From positions 1 through 5,064 of the forward strand of contig JAQUNT010000219.1 of assembly GCA_028717525.1 (NCBI GenBank): a stretch of DNA of 5,064 nt, read 5' to 3'. Below the pieces are notes generated by a model, which was given only the letters and a program-made list of their open reading frames with translations, was not told the DNA's origin and ran no database searches. The stretch is from Elusimicrobiota bacterium (lineage in GTDB: Bacteria; Elusimicrobiota; Elusimicrobia; UBA1565; UBA9628). This document shows, piece after piece, positions 1-5,064 of this stretch (position 1 is its first letter; every line of letters begins with the position of its first letter). The translations under genes were made by a program, and so were the position numbers.

Positions 1-744
1 CTTGCGGTGCCATTTGTACTGGCCGGTGGAGATGTCGTACTCGGCCCCGTCCGGGTTGAGCATGGGGACCACGTAGATGTCGCGGGAGTCGAGCAGCTTC
101 TTGACCGCGGCGTCGTCCTTGCGCGCGGCCAGGTACTCCGCGATCTTGATGGGCATCTCCACGCTGAGGTGCTCGCGGGCGTGGTGGTTGCCCACGAAGA
201 GCGCCCCGGGCTTCTTGCTGGGCTTGGTCCCGGACTCGGTGCTGTTGAAGCGCAGGGCCCAGATGTCTCGGCCCTGCCAGCCCTTGCCGATGGTGAAGAC
301 CGAGACCAGCTTGGGGTTGGCCCCGGCCAAGGAATCGAGCGCGGCCTTCATGCGGTCCAGGTTATGGTAGGCCTTGTCCTGCGCGGGGAAGTCCTTGGCC
401 CACTTGACCAAGGACTCCTTGAACATGACCTCATAGCCGGCCGCCTGCAGGGCCTGGATGGTCTTGATGTGCGCGGTGCCGGCCACCCGGTCGGGCCGGA
501 TCTCCTCGATGGACATGCCGGCTTCCAGGATGGCGGTGCGCTGGTCCCGCGAGCCGGCCTTGATCACGACCCAGTAGCGCTGCTCCACGGCCGCTCCCTC
601 CGGAGCCTTGACGTCGGGCAGCTCCTCGGCGCGGGCCGCGCTCTTGAGCTCGTTCAAGGCGCGGTGGGGCCGGTCGCCCTCAGCGGCCGCGGCGGGCGCG
701 GCAAGGCCAGCGGCGAAAGCCAGGGAAAGGAGCAGTCTCGGCAT
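1..744 (-). CDS. Secreted M14 zinc carboxypeptidase, carboxypeptidase T-like (C-terminal part missing)
   Basis: Exported metallocarboxypeptidase that should remove C-terminal residues from peptides outside the cytoplasm. The window holds 248 codons and cuts the gene at its 3' end. Residues 1-21 are a signal peptide (MPRLLLSLAF, then an Ala-rich stretch). Residues about 22-117 look like an activation propeptide. The mature domain probably starts near D118, at a segment resembling the mature start of Thermoactinomyces carboxypeptidase T. Zinc ligands H188 and E191 lie in HHAREHLS. NPDG at 230-233 is followed by WHRK, where R247 matches the substrate-binding Arg of the family. The third zinc His and the catalytic Glu would lie beyond the window, so activity cannot be confirmed. 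The ATG at 744 is chosen because AAGGAG lies 6 nt upstream and the signal peptide begins there. It appears to have its own promoter. Family assignment is firm; substrate preference is unknown. Confidence 0.93.
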   Translation of the reverse strand, partial: MPRLLLSLAFAAGLAAPAAAAEGDRPHRALNELKSAARAEELPDVKAPEGAAVEQRYWVVIKAGSRDQRTAILEAGMSIEEIRPDRVAGTAHIKTIQALQAAGYEVMFKESLVKWAKDFPAQDKAYHNLDRMKAALDSLAGANPKLVSVFTIGKGWQGRDIWALRFNSTESGTKPSKKPGALFVGNHHAREHLSVEMPIKIAEYLAARKDDAAVKKLLDSRDIYVVPMLNPDGAEYDISTGQYKWHRK

Positions 745-750
745 CTGTTT

Positions 751-756
751 CTCCTT
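751..756 (-). promoter_or_regulatory. Shine-Dalgarno of the M14 carboxypeptidase
   Basis: AAGGAG on the minus strand, 6 nt before the ATG at 744. It fixes the start of the carboxypeptidase and shows that this organism uses conventional Shine-Dalgarno initiation, which matters when judging the neighbouring GH13 gene that lacks one. Confidence 0.8.
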
Positions 757-784
757 GCAGGTGGAACGCCCGGACGGGCGATGT

Positions 785-793
785 ATTATACCA
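785..793 (-). promoter_or_regulatory. Extended -10 promoter of the M14 carboxypeptidase
   Basis: The minus strand reads TGGTATAAT, a perfect TATAAT preceded by the TGn extension. No good -35 hexamer is visible 16-18 nt upstream, which fits an extended -10 promoter. Transcription should start near 778, giving a leader of roughly 34 nt that carries the Shine-Dalgarno at 751-756. The element sits in a short AT-rich island of otherwise GC-rich DNA, in the gap between two same-strand genes. It implies that the carboxypeptidase can be transcribed independently of the GH13 gene. Confidence 0.65.
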
Positions 794-832
794 CAGAGCA
801 TGGCCCGGAATACCCAGAAGGAGGAGGGTCCG

Positions 833-856
833 AGGGCCCAGGCCGCCCTGGGCCCT
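833..856 (-). terminator. GC-rich hairpin at the end of the GH13 gene, possible transcript end
   Basis: A perfect 10-bp inverted repeat (arms 833-842 and 847-856) with a 4-nt loop. It overlaps two bases of the GH13 stop codon (855-857). On the minus strand it is followed by a pyrimidine-rich C/T stretch rather than a run of T, so it is not a textbook rho-independent terminator. It could terminate weakly or protect the 3' end of the GH13 mRNA. Its place between a stop codon and the next promoter supports an end-of-transcript role. Confidence 0.35.
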
Positions 857-2672
857 AAGGCCTAGGCTGGGAGAGCAGGATCAGGAAGCCCCGTGCCGGG
901 ACCTCCACACGCAGCCTGCCCTTGGCCGCGGCCAGGTCCTTGTTGGCCACAGCGTCTCGCCAGGCCGCGTGAGCGACGGGCAAGGACAGCGGGCGGGCCT
1001 TGTCCCCGCGGTTGAACAGGGCCAGGGCCTCGAAGTCCCCTGTGCGCCGGGAGAAGCCCACCAGGTCGCGGGAGACGGCCGCGCTCAGGAAGCGCAGGTC
1101 GCCCGCGGAGAGCGCCGGGCTCTCGCGGCGCACGCGCATCAGGTTCCGGTAGAAGCCCCACAGCGCGGTGTCGAAGCGCATGGGATCGGCGGGCCGGGGC
1201 CTGCCCAGGGGATGGCGCGACTCCGGGGCGTAGACCAGCTCCGGCCAGAGCATGGGCTTGCGGTCGTCCGGGTCCGTGGCCCCCCACATGCCGGCCTCGT
1301 CGCCGTAGTAGACCATGGGCGAGCCCAGGAAGGTCATCTGGAAGGCGGCGATCTGCCTCTGGACCTGCAGGGCCTCGGCGCCGGGCTTGGCCACGTCGTA
1401 GTCCGGGTTGGTGCGGGGGCTGTGGCGCTGGCCGTAGGTCCGGTCGGGGTTGAGGATCATGCTGGCCAGGCGGTCCGTGTCGTGCGAGTCCATCAGGTTG
1501 AGCAGGAGCTGGGCCTTGGGCGGGGCGTAGGAGTCCAGCAGGGCCTTCAGGCGCGCCGCGAAGGCCGCGCCCGAGACCGCGGCCTTGCGGTCGATGAAGA
1601 AGCCGACCAGGGCCTGGGCGAACTGGTAGTTCATGGTGGAGTCGATGCGCCCGTCCTTGACCCAGCCCGAGGCGTCGCCCCAGATCTCCCCGACCGTAAC
1701 CGCCTGCGGCTTGATGGAGCGCACGTGCTCGCGCCACTCTTTCCAGAAGGGCGCGGGGACCTCCTCGATGACGTCGAGCCGGAAGCCGTCCACCCCGTCC
1801 TTGGCCTTGCCGTTGGGCGCCAGCCATCTCCTGGTGATGTCGAAGACGTACTTCTTGGGGCCGGGCCGCAAGCCCTGGCCGTCGCGCCCGAGGATGGGCA
1901 AAGACTTCACGTCCCACCAGGCCTTATACTCGAAGTCCCCGGGCTTGTCCCCCCACTTGGTCACCATGTACCAGTCCGCGTAGCGGGACTTGCGGCCCCT
2001 CCTGAGGAGGTCCTTGAAGGCGAAGAAGCCGCGGCCGGTGTGGTTGAACACGCCGTCGATGACGATGCGGATGTCCCGGTCGTGCGCCTCCCGGACCAGG
2101 CGCAGGAACAGGATGTCCGCCTTGGTCCAGATCCAGGTCTCGGGGTCCTCGGTCTCCTTGGCCTCGGCCAGGAGCTGCCGGTCGCCCGCCGGGTCCGGGC
2201 CGAAGTTGAGGTCCACGTGGTGCAGGCTGGAGGAGTCGTACTTGTGCAGGCTGGGGGCCCGGAAGACCGGGTTGAGGTAGATGACGTCCACGCCCAGGTC
2301 CTTGAGGTAGTCGAGCTTGTCCAGGATGCCCTGGATGTCGCCGCCGTAGCGCCGGGCGAAGACCACGCCCATGTTGTAGAAGTCCGTGGAGCGCTTGACC
2401 TCCCAGGGCTGGAGCTCGTACCAGTCGCCGGTCCAGGGGGAGAGGCGCCAGCGCCGGCCCTCCGCCTCGGGCACGTCGGCCGCGGCCGGGTCGTTGGCCG
2501 GGTCGCCGTTGCGGAAGCGCTCGGGGAAGACCTGGTACCAGACCTTGCCGCGGGCCCAGGCGAGGCCGTCGTCGGCGGTGTCGGCGGGCGGGGCGGCGGT
2601 CTGGGGGGACGGAGCCGCGCAGGCGGCAAGGGCGAGGCTGGCGCAGAGGCACAGCGCGGCTTGGCGGCGCAT
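855..2672 (-). CDS. GH13 alpha-amylase-family lipoprotein (neopullulanase/cyclomaltodextrinase-like)
   Basis: Glycoside hydrolase of 605 aa expected to cleave alpha-1,4 (perhaps also alpha-1,6) links of starch-type glucans or maltodextrins. Residues 1-17 are a lipoprotein signal ending in lipobox LAAC with Cys18. The +2 residue is Ala, so outer-membrane sorting is likely in a diderm. The barrel starts near residue 43 (VWYQVFPERF). GH13 signatures are complete: DGVFNH at 206-211, GFRLD at 296-300 with nucleophile D300, VGEIW at 327-331 with acid/base E329, and SHDTDR at 396-401 with D398 as transition-state stabiliser. Residues from about 520 form the usual C-terminal beta domain. The N-terminal CBM34 domain of classical cyclomaltodextrinases is absent. 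A roughly 20-residue acidic/Trp insertion lies near 160-183. I chose the ATG at 2672 because the lipoprotein signal begins there. The in-frame TTG at 2744 would place 24 unrelated residues before it. No Shine-Dalgarno is visible. Exact specificity is not determined. Confidence 0.93.
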   Translation of the reverse strand: MRRQAALCLCASLALAACAAPSPQTAAPPADTADDGLAWARGKVWYQVFPERFRNGDPANDPAAADVPEAEGRRWRLSPWTGDWYELQPWEVKRSTDFYNMGVVFARRYGGDIQGILDKLDYLKDLGVDVIYLNPVFRAPSLHKYDSSSLHHVDLNFGPDPAGDRQLLAEAKETEDPETWIWTKADILFLRLVREAHDRDIRIVIDGVFNHTGRGFFAFKDLLRRGRKSRYADWYMVTKWGDKPGDFEYKAWWDVKSLPILGRDGQGLRPGPKKYVFDITRRWLAPNGKAKDGVDGFRLDVIEEVPAPFWKEWREHVRSIKPQAVTVGEIWGDASGWVKDGRIDSTMNYQFAQALVGFFIDRKAAVSGAAFAARLKALLDSYAPPKAQLLLNLMDSHDTDRLASMILNPDRTYGQRHSPRTNPDYDVAKPGAEALQVQRQIAAFQMTFLGSPMVYYGDEAGMWGATDPDDRKPMLWPELVYAPESRHPLGRPRPADPMRFDTALWGFYRNLMRVRRESPALSAGDLRFLSAAVSRDLVGFSRRTGDFEALALFNRGDKARPLSLPVAHAAWRDAVANKDLAAAKGRLRVEVPARGFLILLSQPRP

Positions 2673-2679
2673 ATCGCTA

Positions 2680-2685
2680 ATGATA
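2680..2685 (-). promoter_or_regulatory. Candidate -10 element of the GH13 gene, possibly leaderless
   Basis: The minus strand reads TATCAT inside an AT-rich block (2673-2690), 7 nt before the ATG at 2672. At normal -10 to start spacing, transcription would begin at or next to the A of the ATG. No -35 hexamer is recognisable and no Shine-Dalgarno precedes the ATG. Both absences fit a leaderless transcript, but a six-base match with one mismatch is weak evidence. Confidence 0.3.
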
Positions 2686-2719
2686 CATAAACTGCCCCAG
2701 GTCGGAGGCGAGCCGCTGG

Positions 2720-2743
2720 TGAAGCCCGACGCTTCGGTCTTCA
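2720..2743 (-). repeat. Imperfect hairpin between the PLP operon and the GH13 gene
   Basis: Arms 2720-2729 and 2734-2743 pair over 9 of 10 positions (one mismatch, 2725 against 2738) around a 4-nt loop. It lies 21 nt after the stop codon of the PLP enzyme. No T run follows on either strand, so a terminator role is only possible. Confidence 0.3.
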
Positions 2744-2756
2744 AGCGGCCCGACGC
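2724..2756. repeat. Short direct repeat GCCCGACGC
   Basis: The 9-mer GCCCGACGC occurs at 2724-2732 and again at 2748-2756, each preceded by an AAGC-like stretch. The first copy lies within the hairpin. It could be a paired protein-binding site upstream of the GH13 gene, but in GC-rich DNA a 9-bp repeat can arise by chance. Confidence 0.25.
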
Positions 2757-2764
2757 CGTCGAAC

Positions 2765-4249
2765 TTAGGCTTTGCCGCCTGTGGTCACAGCCTTGGCGCC
2801 GGAATCCTTGAGCAGGCCGGTCCGCTCGTTGAACTCCGCGATCAGCTTGTCGTACTCGCCGACCTGCGCGAAGGTCCGGTCCCAGAACTCCGGGGCCCAG
2901 AGCGCGTTGAGCTCCGCCACGGTCTTGCCCTGCTGCTCCACCCAGGTGAAGTACTTGAGGTTGTGCAGGGCCTTGCGGTCGTAGTAGCCCAGCTCGCGCA
3001 GGTGGTCTAGGCCCGCGCCGCGCAGCCTGCGCTCCAGGTCGCCCGCGGCCTGGGTCTCGGTGTAGGCGCCGTGCTCCTCGCGCATCTCCTTGAGCCGCGA
3101 GCCGTAGAGCTCCACCGAGTCCGTGAAGATGGTGAAGATCACGTCGTCCTTGCCCAGCTCGTAGTACTTGGCCATCTTCACGGCGGAGAGCATGTTGCAG
3201 ATGCCGGAGAAGCCCAGCAGCGACAGGGACTCGATGAAGGACTCCTTCAAGCCCTGGCTCTTGAGCATCTTCTTGCCGGCCGGCTCGTTGAACAGACGCA
3301 GCAGCCGCACCACGTCTTCGTCATCGACGGCCAGGACCATGTCCGTGTTGCGCACGTTGTGGATCCAGGGCACGTGCTTGTCGCCGATGCCCTCGATGCG
3401 GTGGCCGCCGAAGCCGCTCAAGAGCAGGGTCGGGCACTGCAGAGCCTCGACCGCGCCCACCTTGGCGAGCGGGAAGTCCTTCTTCAAGCGGTCTCCGGCC
3501 GCGATGGTGCCGGCCGAGCCCGTGGCGGAGGCGTAGCCCGCCAGCCGGCCCTTGCGGCCTTTCACCTTGGCGAAGACCTCCTCTATGGCCGCGCCCGTGA
3601 CGTGGTAGTGCCAGACGGAGTTGCCGAACTCCTCGAACTGGTTGAAGATCACGCAGTCCTTGCGGTTCTTGCGGATGTCCCAGCACTTGTCGTAGATCTC
3701 CTTGACGTTGCTCTCGCAGCCGGGCGTGGCGATGACCTCCGCGCCGATGGACTTGAGCCAGTCGAAGCGCTCCTGGCTCATCTCCTTGGGCAGGATGGCC
3801 ACGGCCGTGCAGGCCAGCACCGCGCAGTCGAAGGCCCCCCCGCGGCAGTAGTTGCCGGTGGAGGGCCAGACCGCCTTCTGGGAGGTCGGGTCGAACTCGC
3901 CGGTCACCAGGCGCGGCGCGAGACACCCGAAAGCGGCGCCCACCTTGTGCGCGCCGGTCGGGAAGTACTTGCCCACAAGGCCGATGATGCGGGCCTTGAC
4001 CCCCGTCAACTCGCTGGGTATCTCCAGATAATTCACGTCCCCGAAAAGGCCGGTCTTGACGTCGTTCTTCCAGGTGATGCGAAAGAGGTTGGCCGGGTCC
4101 ACGTCCCAAAGCCCCACCGACTTGAGCCGCTTCTTGACGCTGTCCGGAACCGAGGCGGGATTGGCCAGTTGGGCGAAGGTCGGGATGAGTATGCCGCGCT
4201 CGCGGCAGCGGGCCACGGTCTTCTTCAGGACGGCTTCGTTCTTGGACAT
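2765..4249 (-). CDS. Fold-type II PLP-dependent enzyme, cysteine synthase/CBS-like, unassigned function
   Basis: Complete 494-aa cytoplasmic PLP enzyme of the tryptophan synthase beta / cysteine synthase superfamily. The Schiff-base lysine is K102 in PTGAHKVGAA. STGN at 130-133 is the substrate-carboxylate loop. The Gly-rich phosphate loop is ATGSAGTIAAG at 242-252. HRIEGIG at 283-289 matches the HKIQGIG-type signature of cysteine synthase and cystathionine beta-synthase. TDSVELYGSRL at 376-386 aligns with the PDSGERYLS-type segment, so S378 probably contacts the pyridine nitrogen. Compared with ordinary cysteine synthases (about 310 aa) it has about 80 extra N-terminal residues and about 100 extra C-terminal residues, the latter including YFTWVEQQGKT at 433-443. 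The ATG at 4249 has AGGAG 6 nt upstream, overlapping the stop of the preceding gene, so the two are probably co-translated. The fold and cofactor are firm. The reaction (beta-replacement, beta-elimination or other) is not, and I do not recognise a characterised member. Confidence 0.9.
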   Translation of the reverse strand: MSKNEAVLKKTVARCRERGILIPTFAQLANPASVPDSVKKRLKSVGLWDVDPANLFRITWKNDVKTGLFGDVNYLEIPSELTGVKARIIGLVGKYFPTGAHKVGAAFGCLAPRLVTGEFDPTSQKAVWPSTGNYCRGGAFDCAVLACTAVAILPKEMSQERFDWLKSIGAEVIATPGCESNVKEIYDKCWDIRKNRKDCVIFNQFEEFGNSVWHYHVTGAAIEEVFAKVKGRKGRLAGYASATGSAGTIAAGDRLKKDFPLAKVGAVEALQCPTLLLSGFGGHRIEGIGDKHVPWIHNVRNTDMVLAVDDEDVVRLLRLFNEPAGKKMLKSQGLKESFIESLSLLGFSGICNMLSAVKMAKYYELGKDDVIFTIFTDSVELYGSRLKEMREEHGAYTETQAAGDLERRLRGAGLDHLRELGYYDRKALHNLKYFTWVEQQGKTVAELNALWAPEFWDRTFAQVGEYDKLIAEFNERTGLLKDSGAKAVTTGGKA

Positions 4250-4255
4250 GAGATT

Positions 4256-4260
4256 CTCCT
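4256..4260 (-). promoter_or_regulatory. Shine-Dalgarno overlapping the upstream stop codon
   Basis: AGGAG on the minus strand, 6 nt before the ATG at 4249. Its first two bases are the last two of the TAG stop (4259-4261) of the threonine synthase-like gene. This arrangement suggests translational coupling of the two PLP enzymes. Confidence 0.75.
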
Positions 4261-5053
4261 ATTGGATGTGCTGCTCTCGGACCAGCTTCTTGAGCTCCCG
4301 CGCGTCGGGCGCCACCAGGAAGGGCTTAGCCACGGCCTTCATGGCGCTGGCCACGTCCTTGAGGCCGTTGCCCGTGACCAGGGCCACCACTTTCTCGCCG
4401 CGCTTGACCAGACCCTGGGCCGCGGCCTTGCGCAGCCCGGCCACCGAGGTCACGCCCGCGGGCTCGCCGAACACGCTCTCCCGGCGGGCCGTGTCGCGCA
4501 GCGCCGCCAGGATCTCGTCGTCCGTCACCGATAGGGCGAAGCCCTGGGACTCCTTGAGGGCCTTGACCGCGGCTTCCCCGTCGCGCGGCAGGCTCACGGA
4601 GATGCTGTCCGCCAAGGTGTCGCCGCTCACGGGCCGGATGACGCCGTCGGACTCGAAGGCGCGCTTGACCGCGTCGCTGCCCGCGGCCTGCACCGCCACG
4701 AGCTGGGGCAGGCGGTCGATGAGGCCGAGGGCGTGGAAGTCCTTGAAGCCCTTCCAGATCCCGCTGATGATGTTGCCGTCCCCCACGGGCACGAAGACCT
4801 TGTCCGGGCATTTCCAGCCCAGCTGCTCGACGATCTCGAAGGAGCAGGTCTTCTTGCCTTCCCGGGTGAAGGGGTTGTGGCCGGTGTTGCGGTTGTACCA
4901 GCCAAAAGCCTCGGTGGCCTTGAGGCACAGGTCGAAGGCCTGGTCGTAGGTGCCCTTGACCGCGATGACCGTGGCGCCGAAGACCAGGAGCTGGGCGATC
5001 TTGGCCACCGGAGCCTTCTCCGGCACGAAGATGATGGTCTTCAAGCCCAGTCC
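4259..5053 (-). CDS. thrC: Threonine synthase-like PLP enzyme (N-terminal part missing)
   Basis: Fold-type II PLP enzyme. The 264 C-terminal residues are in the window. Threonine synthase converts O-phosphohomoserine to threonine in the cytoplasm. Counting from the first residue at 5053, the visible signatures are FVPEKAPVAKIAQ at 9-21, the phosphate-binding loop PVGDGNIISG at 89-98 followed by WKGF, EPAGVTSVAGL at 197-207, and VTGNGLKD at 226-233, the last being a strong threonine synthase hallmark. Roughly 100-150 residues are missing, including the PLP lysine, so catalytic competence cannot be checked. The TTG at 5042-5044 is in frame but internal to the conserved fold, so it is not a true start. 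The gene precedes the 494-aa PLP enzyme by 9 nt in the same operon. The family is well supported. The exact reaction is less sure, because a partner gene of the same superfamily could point to a related phosphohomoserine or beta-replacement chemistry. Confidence 0.85.
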   Translation of the reverse strand, partial: GLGLKTIIFVPEKAPVAKIAQLLVFGATVIAVKGTYDQAFDLCLKATEAFGWYNRNTGHNPFTREGKKTCSFEIVEQLGWKCPDKVFVPVGDGNIISGIWKGFKDFHALGLIDRLPQLVAVQAAGSDAVKRAFESDGVIRPVSGDTLADSISVSLPRDGEAAVKALKESQGFALSVTDDEILAALRDTARRESVFGEPAGVTSVAGLRKAAAQGLVKRGEKVVALVTGNGLKDVASAMKAVAKPFLVAPDARELKKLVREQHIQ

Positions 5054-5064
5054 AGATCGGAAGA
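5054..5064 (+). other. Probable residual Illumina adapter at the contig end
   Basis: The last 11 bases read AGATCGGAAGA, identical to the first 11 bases of the TruSeq read-through adapter. They lie exactly at the end of the window. The reading frame of the threonine synthase-like gene runs through them without a stop (F-R-S), so a genuine genomic origin is not excluded, but an exact terminal match of this length is unlikely by chance. Confidence 0.75.

Noticed and set aside
745..854. Possible small gene or regulatory RNA in the gap after the GH13 gene
   Set aside because: Only the hairpin, the extended -10 promoter and the leader with its Shine-Dalgarno are visible. No open frame with a start signal or conserved RNA structure is apparent.
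7..858. Open frame of 283 codons on the plus strand over the carboxypeptidase
   Set aside because: The minus-strand reading shows a signal peptide, zinc motif, NPDG and a good Shine-Dalgarno. The plus-strand frame shows none of these and reads through the promoter region.
969..2690. Long open frame of 573 codons on the plus strand
   Set aside because: It is antisense to the GH13 gene. Its translation is rich in Val, Gly, Ala, Leu and Asp repeats with no family motif, as expected from GC-rich codons read on the opposite strand.
2673..2744. Earlier in-frame TTG start for the GH13 protein at 2744
   Set aside because: It would put 24 residues without signal character before a clear lipoprotein signal peptide, and no Shine-Dalgarno precedes it.
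3071..4534. Long open frame of 487 codons on the plus strand
   Set aside because: It spans the antisense of two well-supported PLP genes and shows low-complexity His/Leu/Ala/Gly composition without motifs.
5042..5044. TTG as the start codon of the threonine synthase-like gene
   Set aside because: The downstream residues KTIIFVPEKAP belong to the middle of the fold. The PLP-lysine domain must lie further upstream, so the gene is truncated by the edge.

Overview
The window is a GC-rich bacterial fragment of 5,064 bases in which every convincing gene lies on the minus strand. Four protein-coding genes fill almost all of it, and two are cut by the window edges. In transcription order (right to left) they are: a threonine synthase-like PLP enzyme that lacks its N-terminus; a second, unassigned fold-type II PLP enzyme of 494 aa; a GH13 alpha-amylase-family lipoprotein; and a secreted M14 zinc carboxypeptidase that lacks its C-terminal part.

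The two PLP enzymes form a tight operon. The stop codon of the first overlaps the Shine-Dalgarno of the second, and only 9 nt separate the reading frames. A 92-nt gap holding a short hairpin, a small direct repeat and an AT-rich block then leads to the GH13 gene. That gene has no Shine-Dalgarno before its best ATG and may have a very short or leaderless transcript. A 110-nt gap leads to the carboxypeptidase. It holds a GC-rich inverted repeat at the GH13 stop codon and a well-formed extended -10 promoter, so the carboxypeptidase probably has its own transcript.

Functionally the window has two parts. The PLP pair is cytoplasmic and belongs to amino-acid metabolism of the threonine synthase / cysteine synthase superfamily. 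The other two genes encode exported hydrolases, one for alpha-glucan and one for peptides. A classical lipobox in the GH13 protein and sigma-70-like promoter elements fit a diderm, GC-rich bacterium. Elusimicrobiota or a similar poorly cultured phylum is a guess only; nothing here fixes the taxonomy.

The last 11 bases (5054-5064) match the start of the common Illumina adapter read-through sequence. The right edge is therefore probably a contig end with untrimmed adapter rather than genome. I see no RNA gene, CRISPR array, insertion sequence or phage gene, and no strong case for a new multi-gene system. The most interesting item is the unassigned PLP enzyme with its C-terminal extension, coupled to a threonine synthase-like partner.
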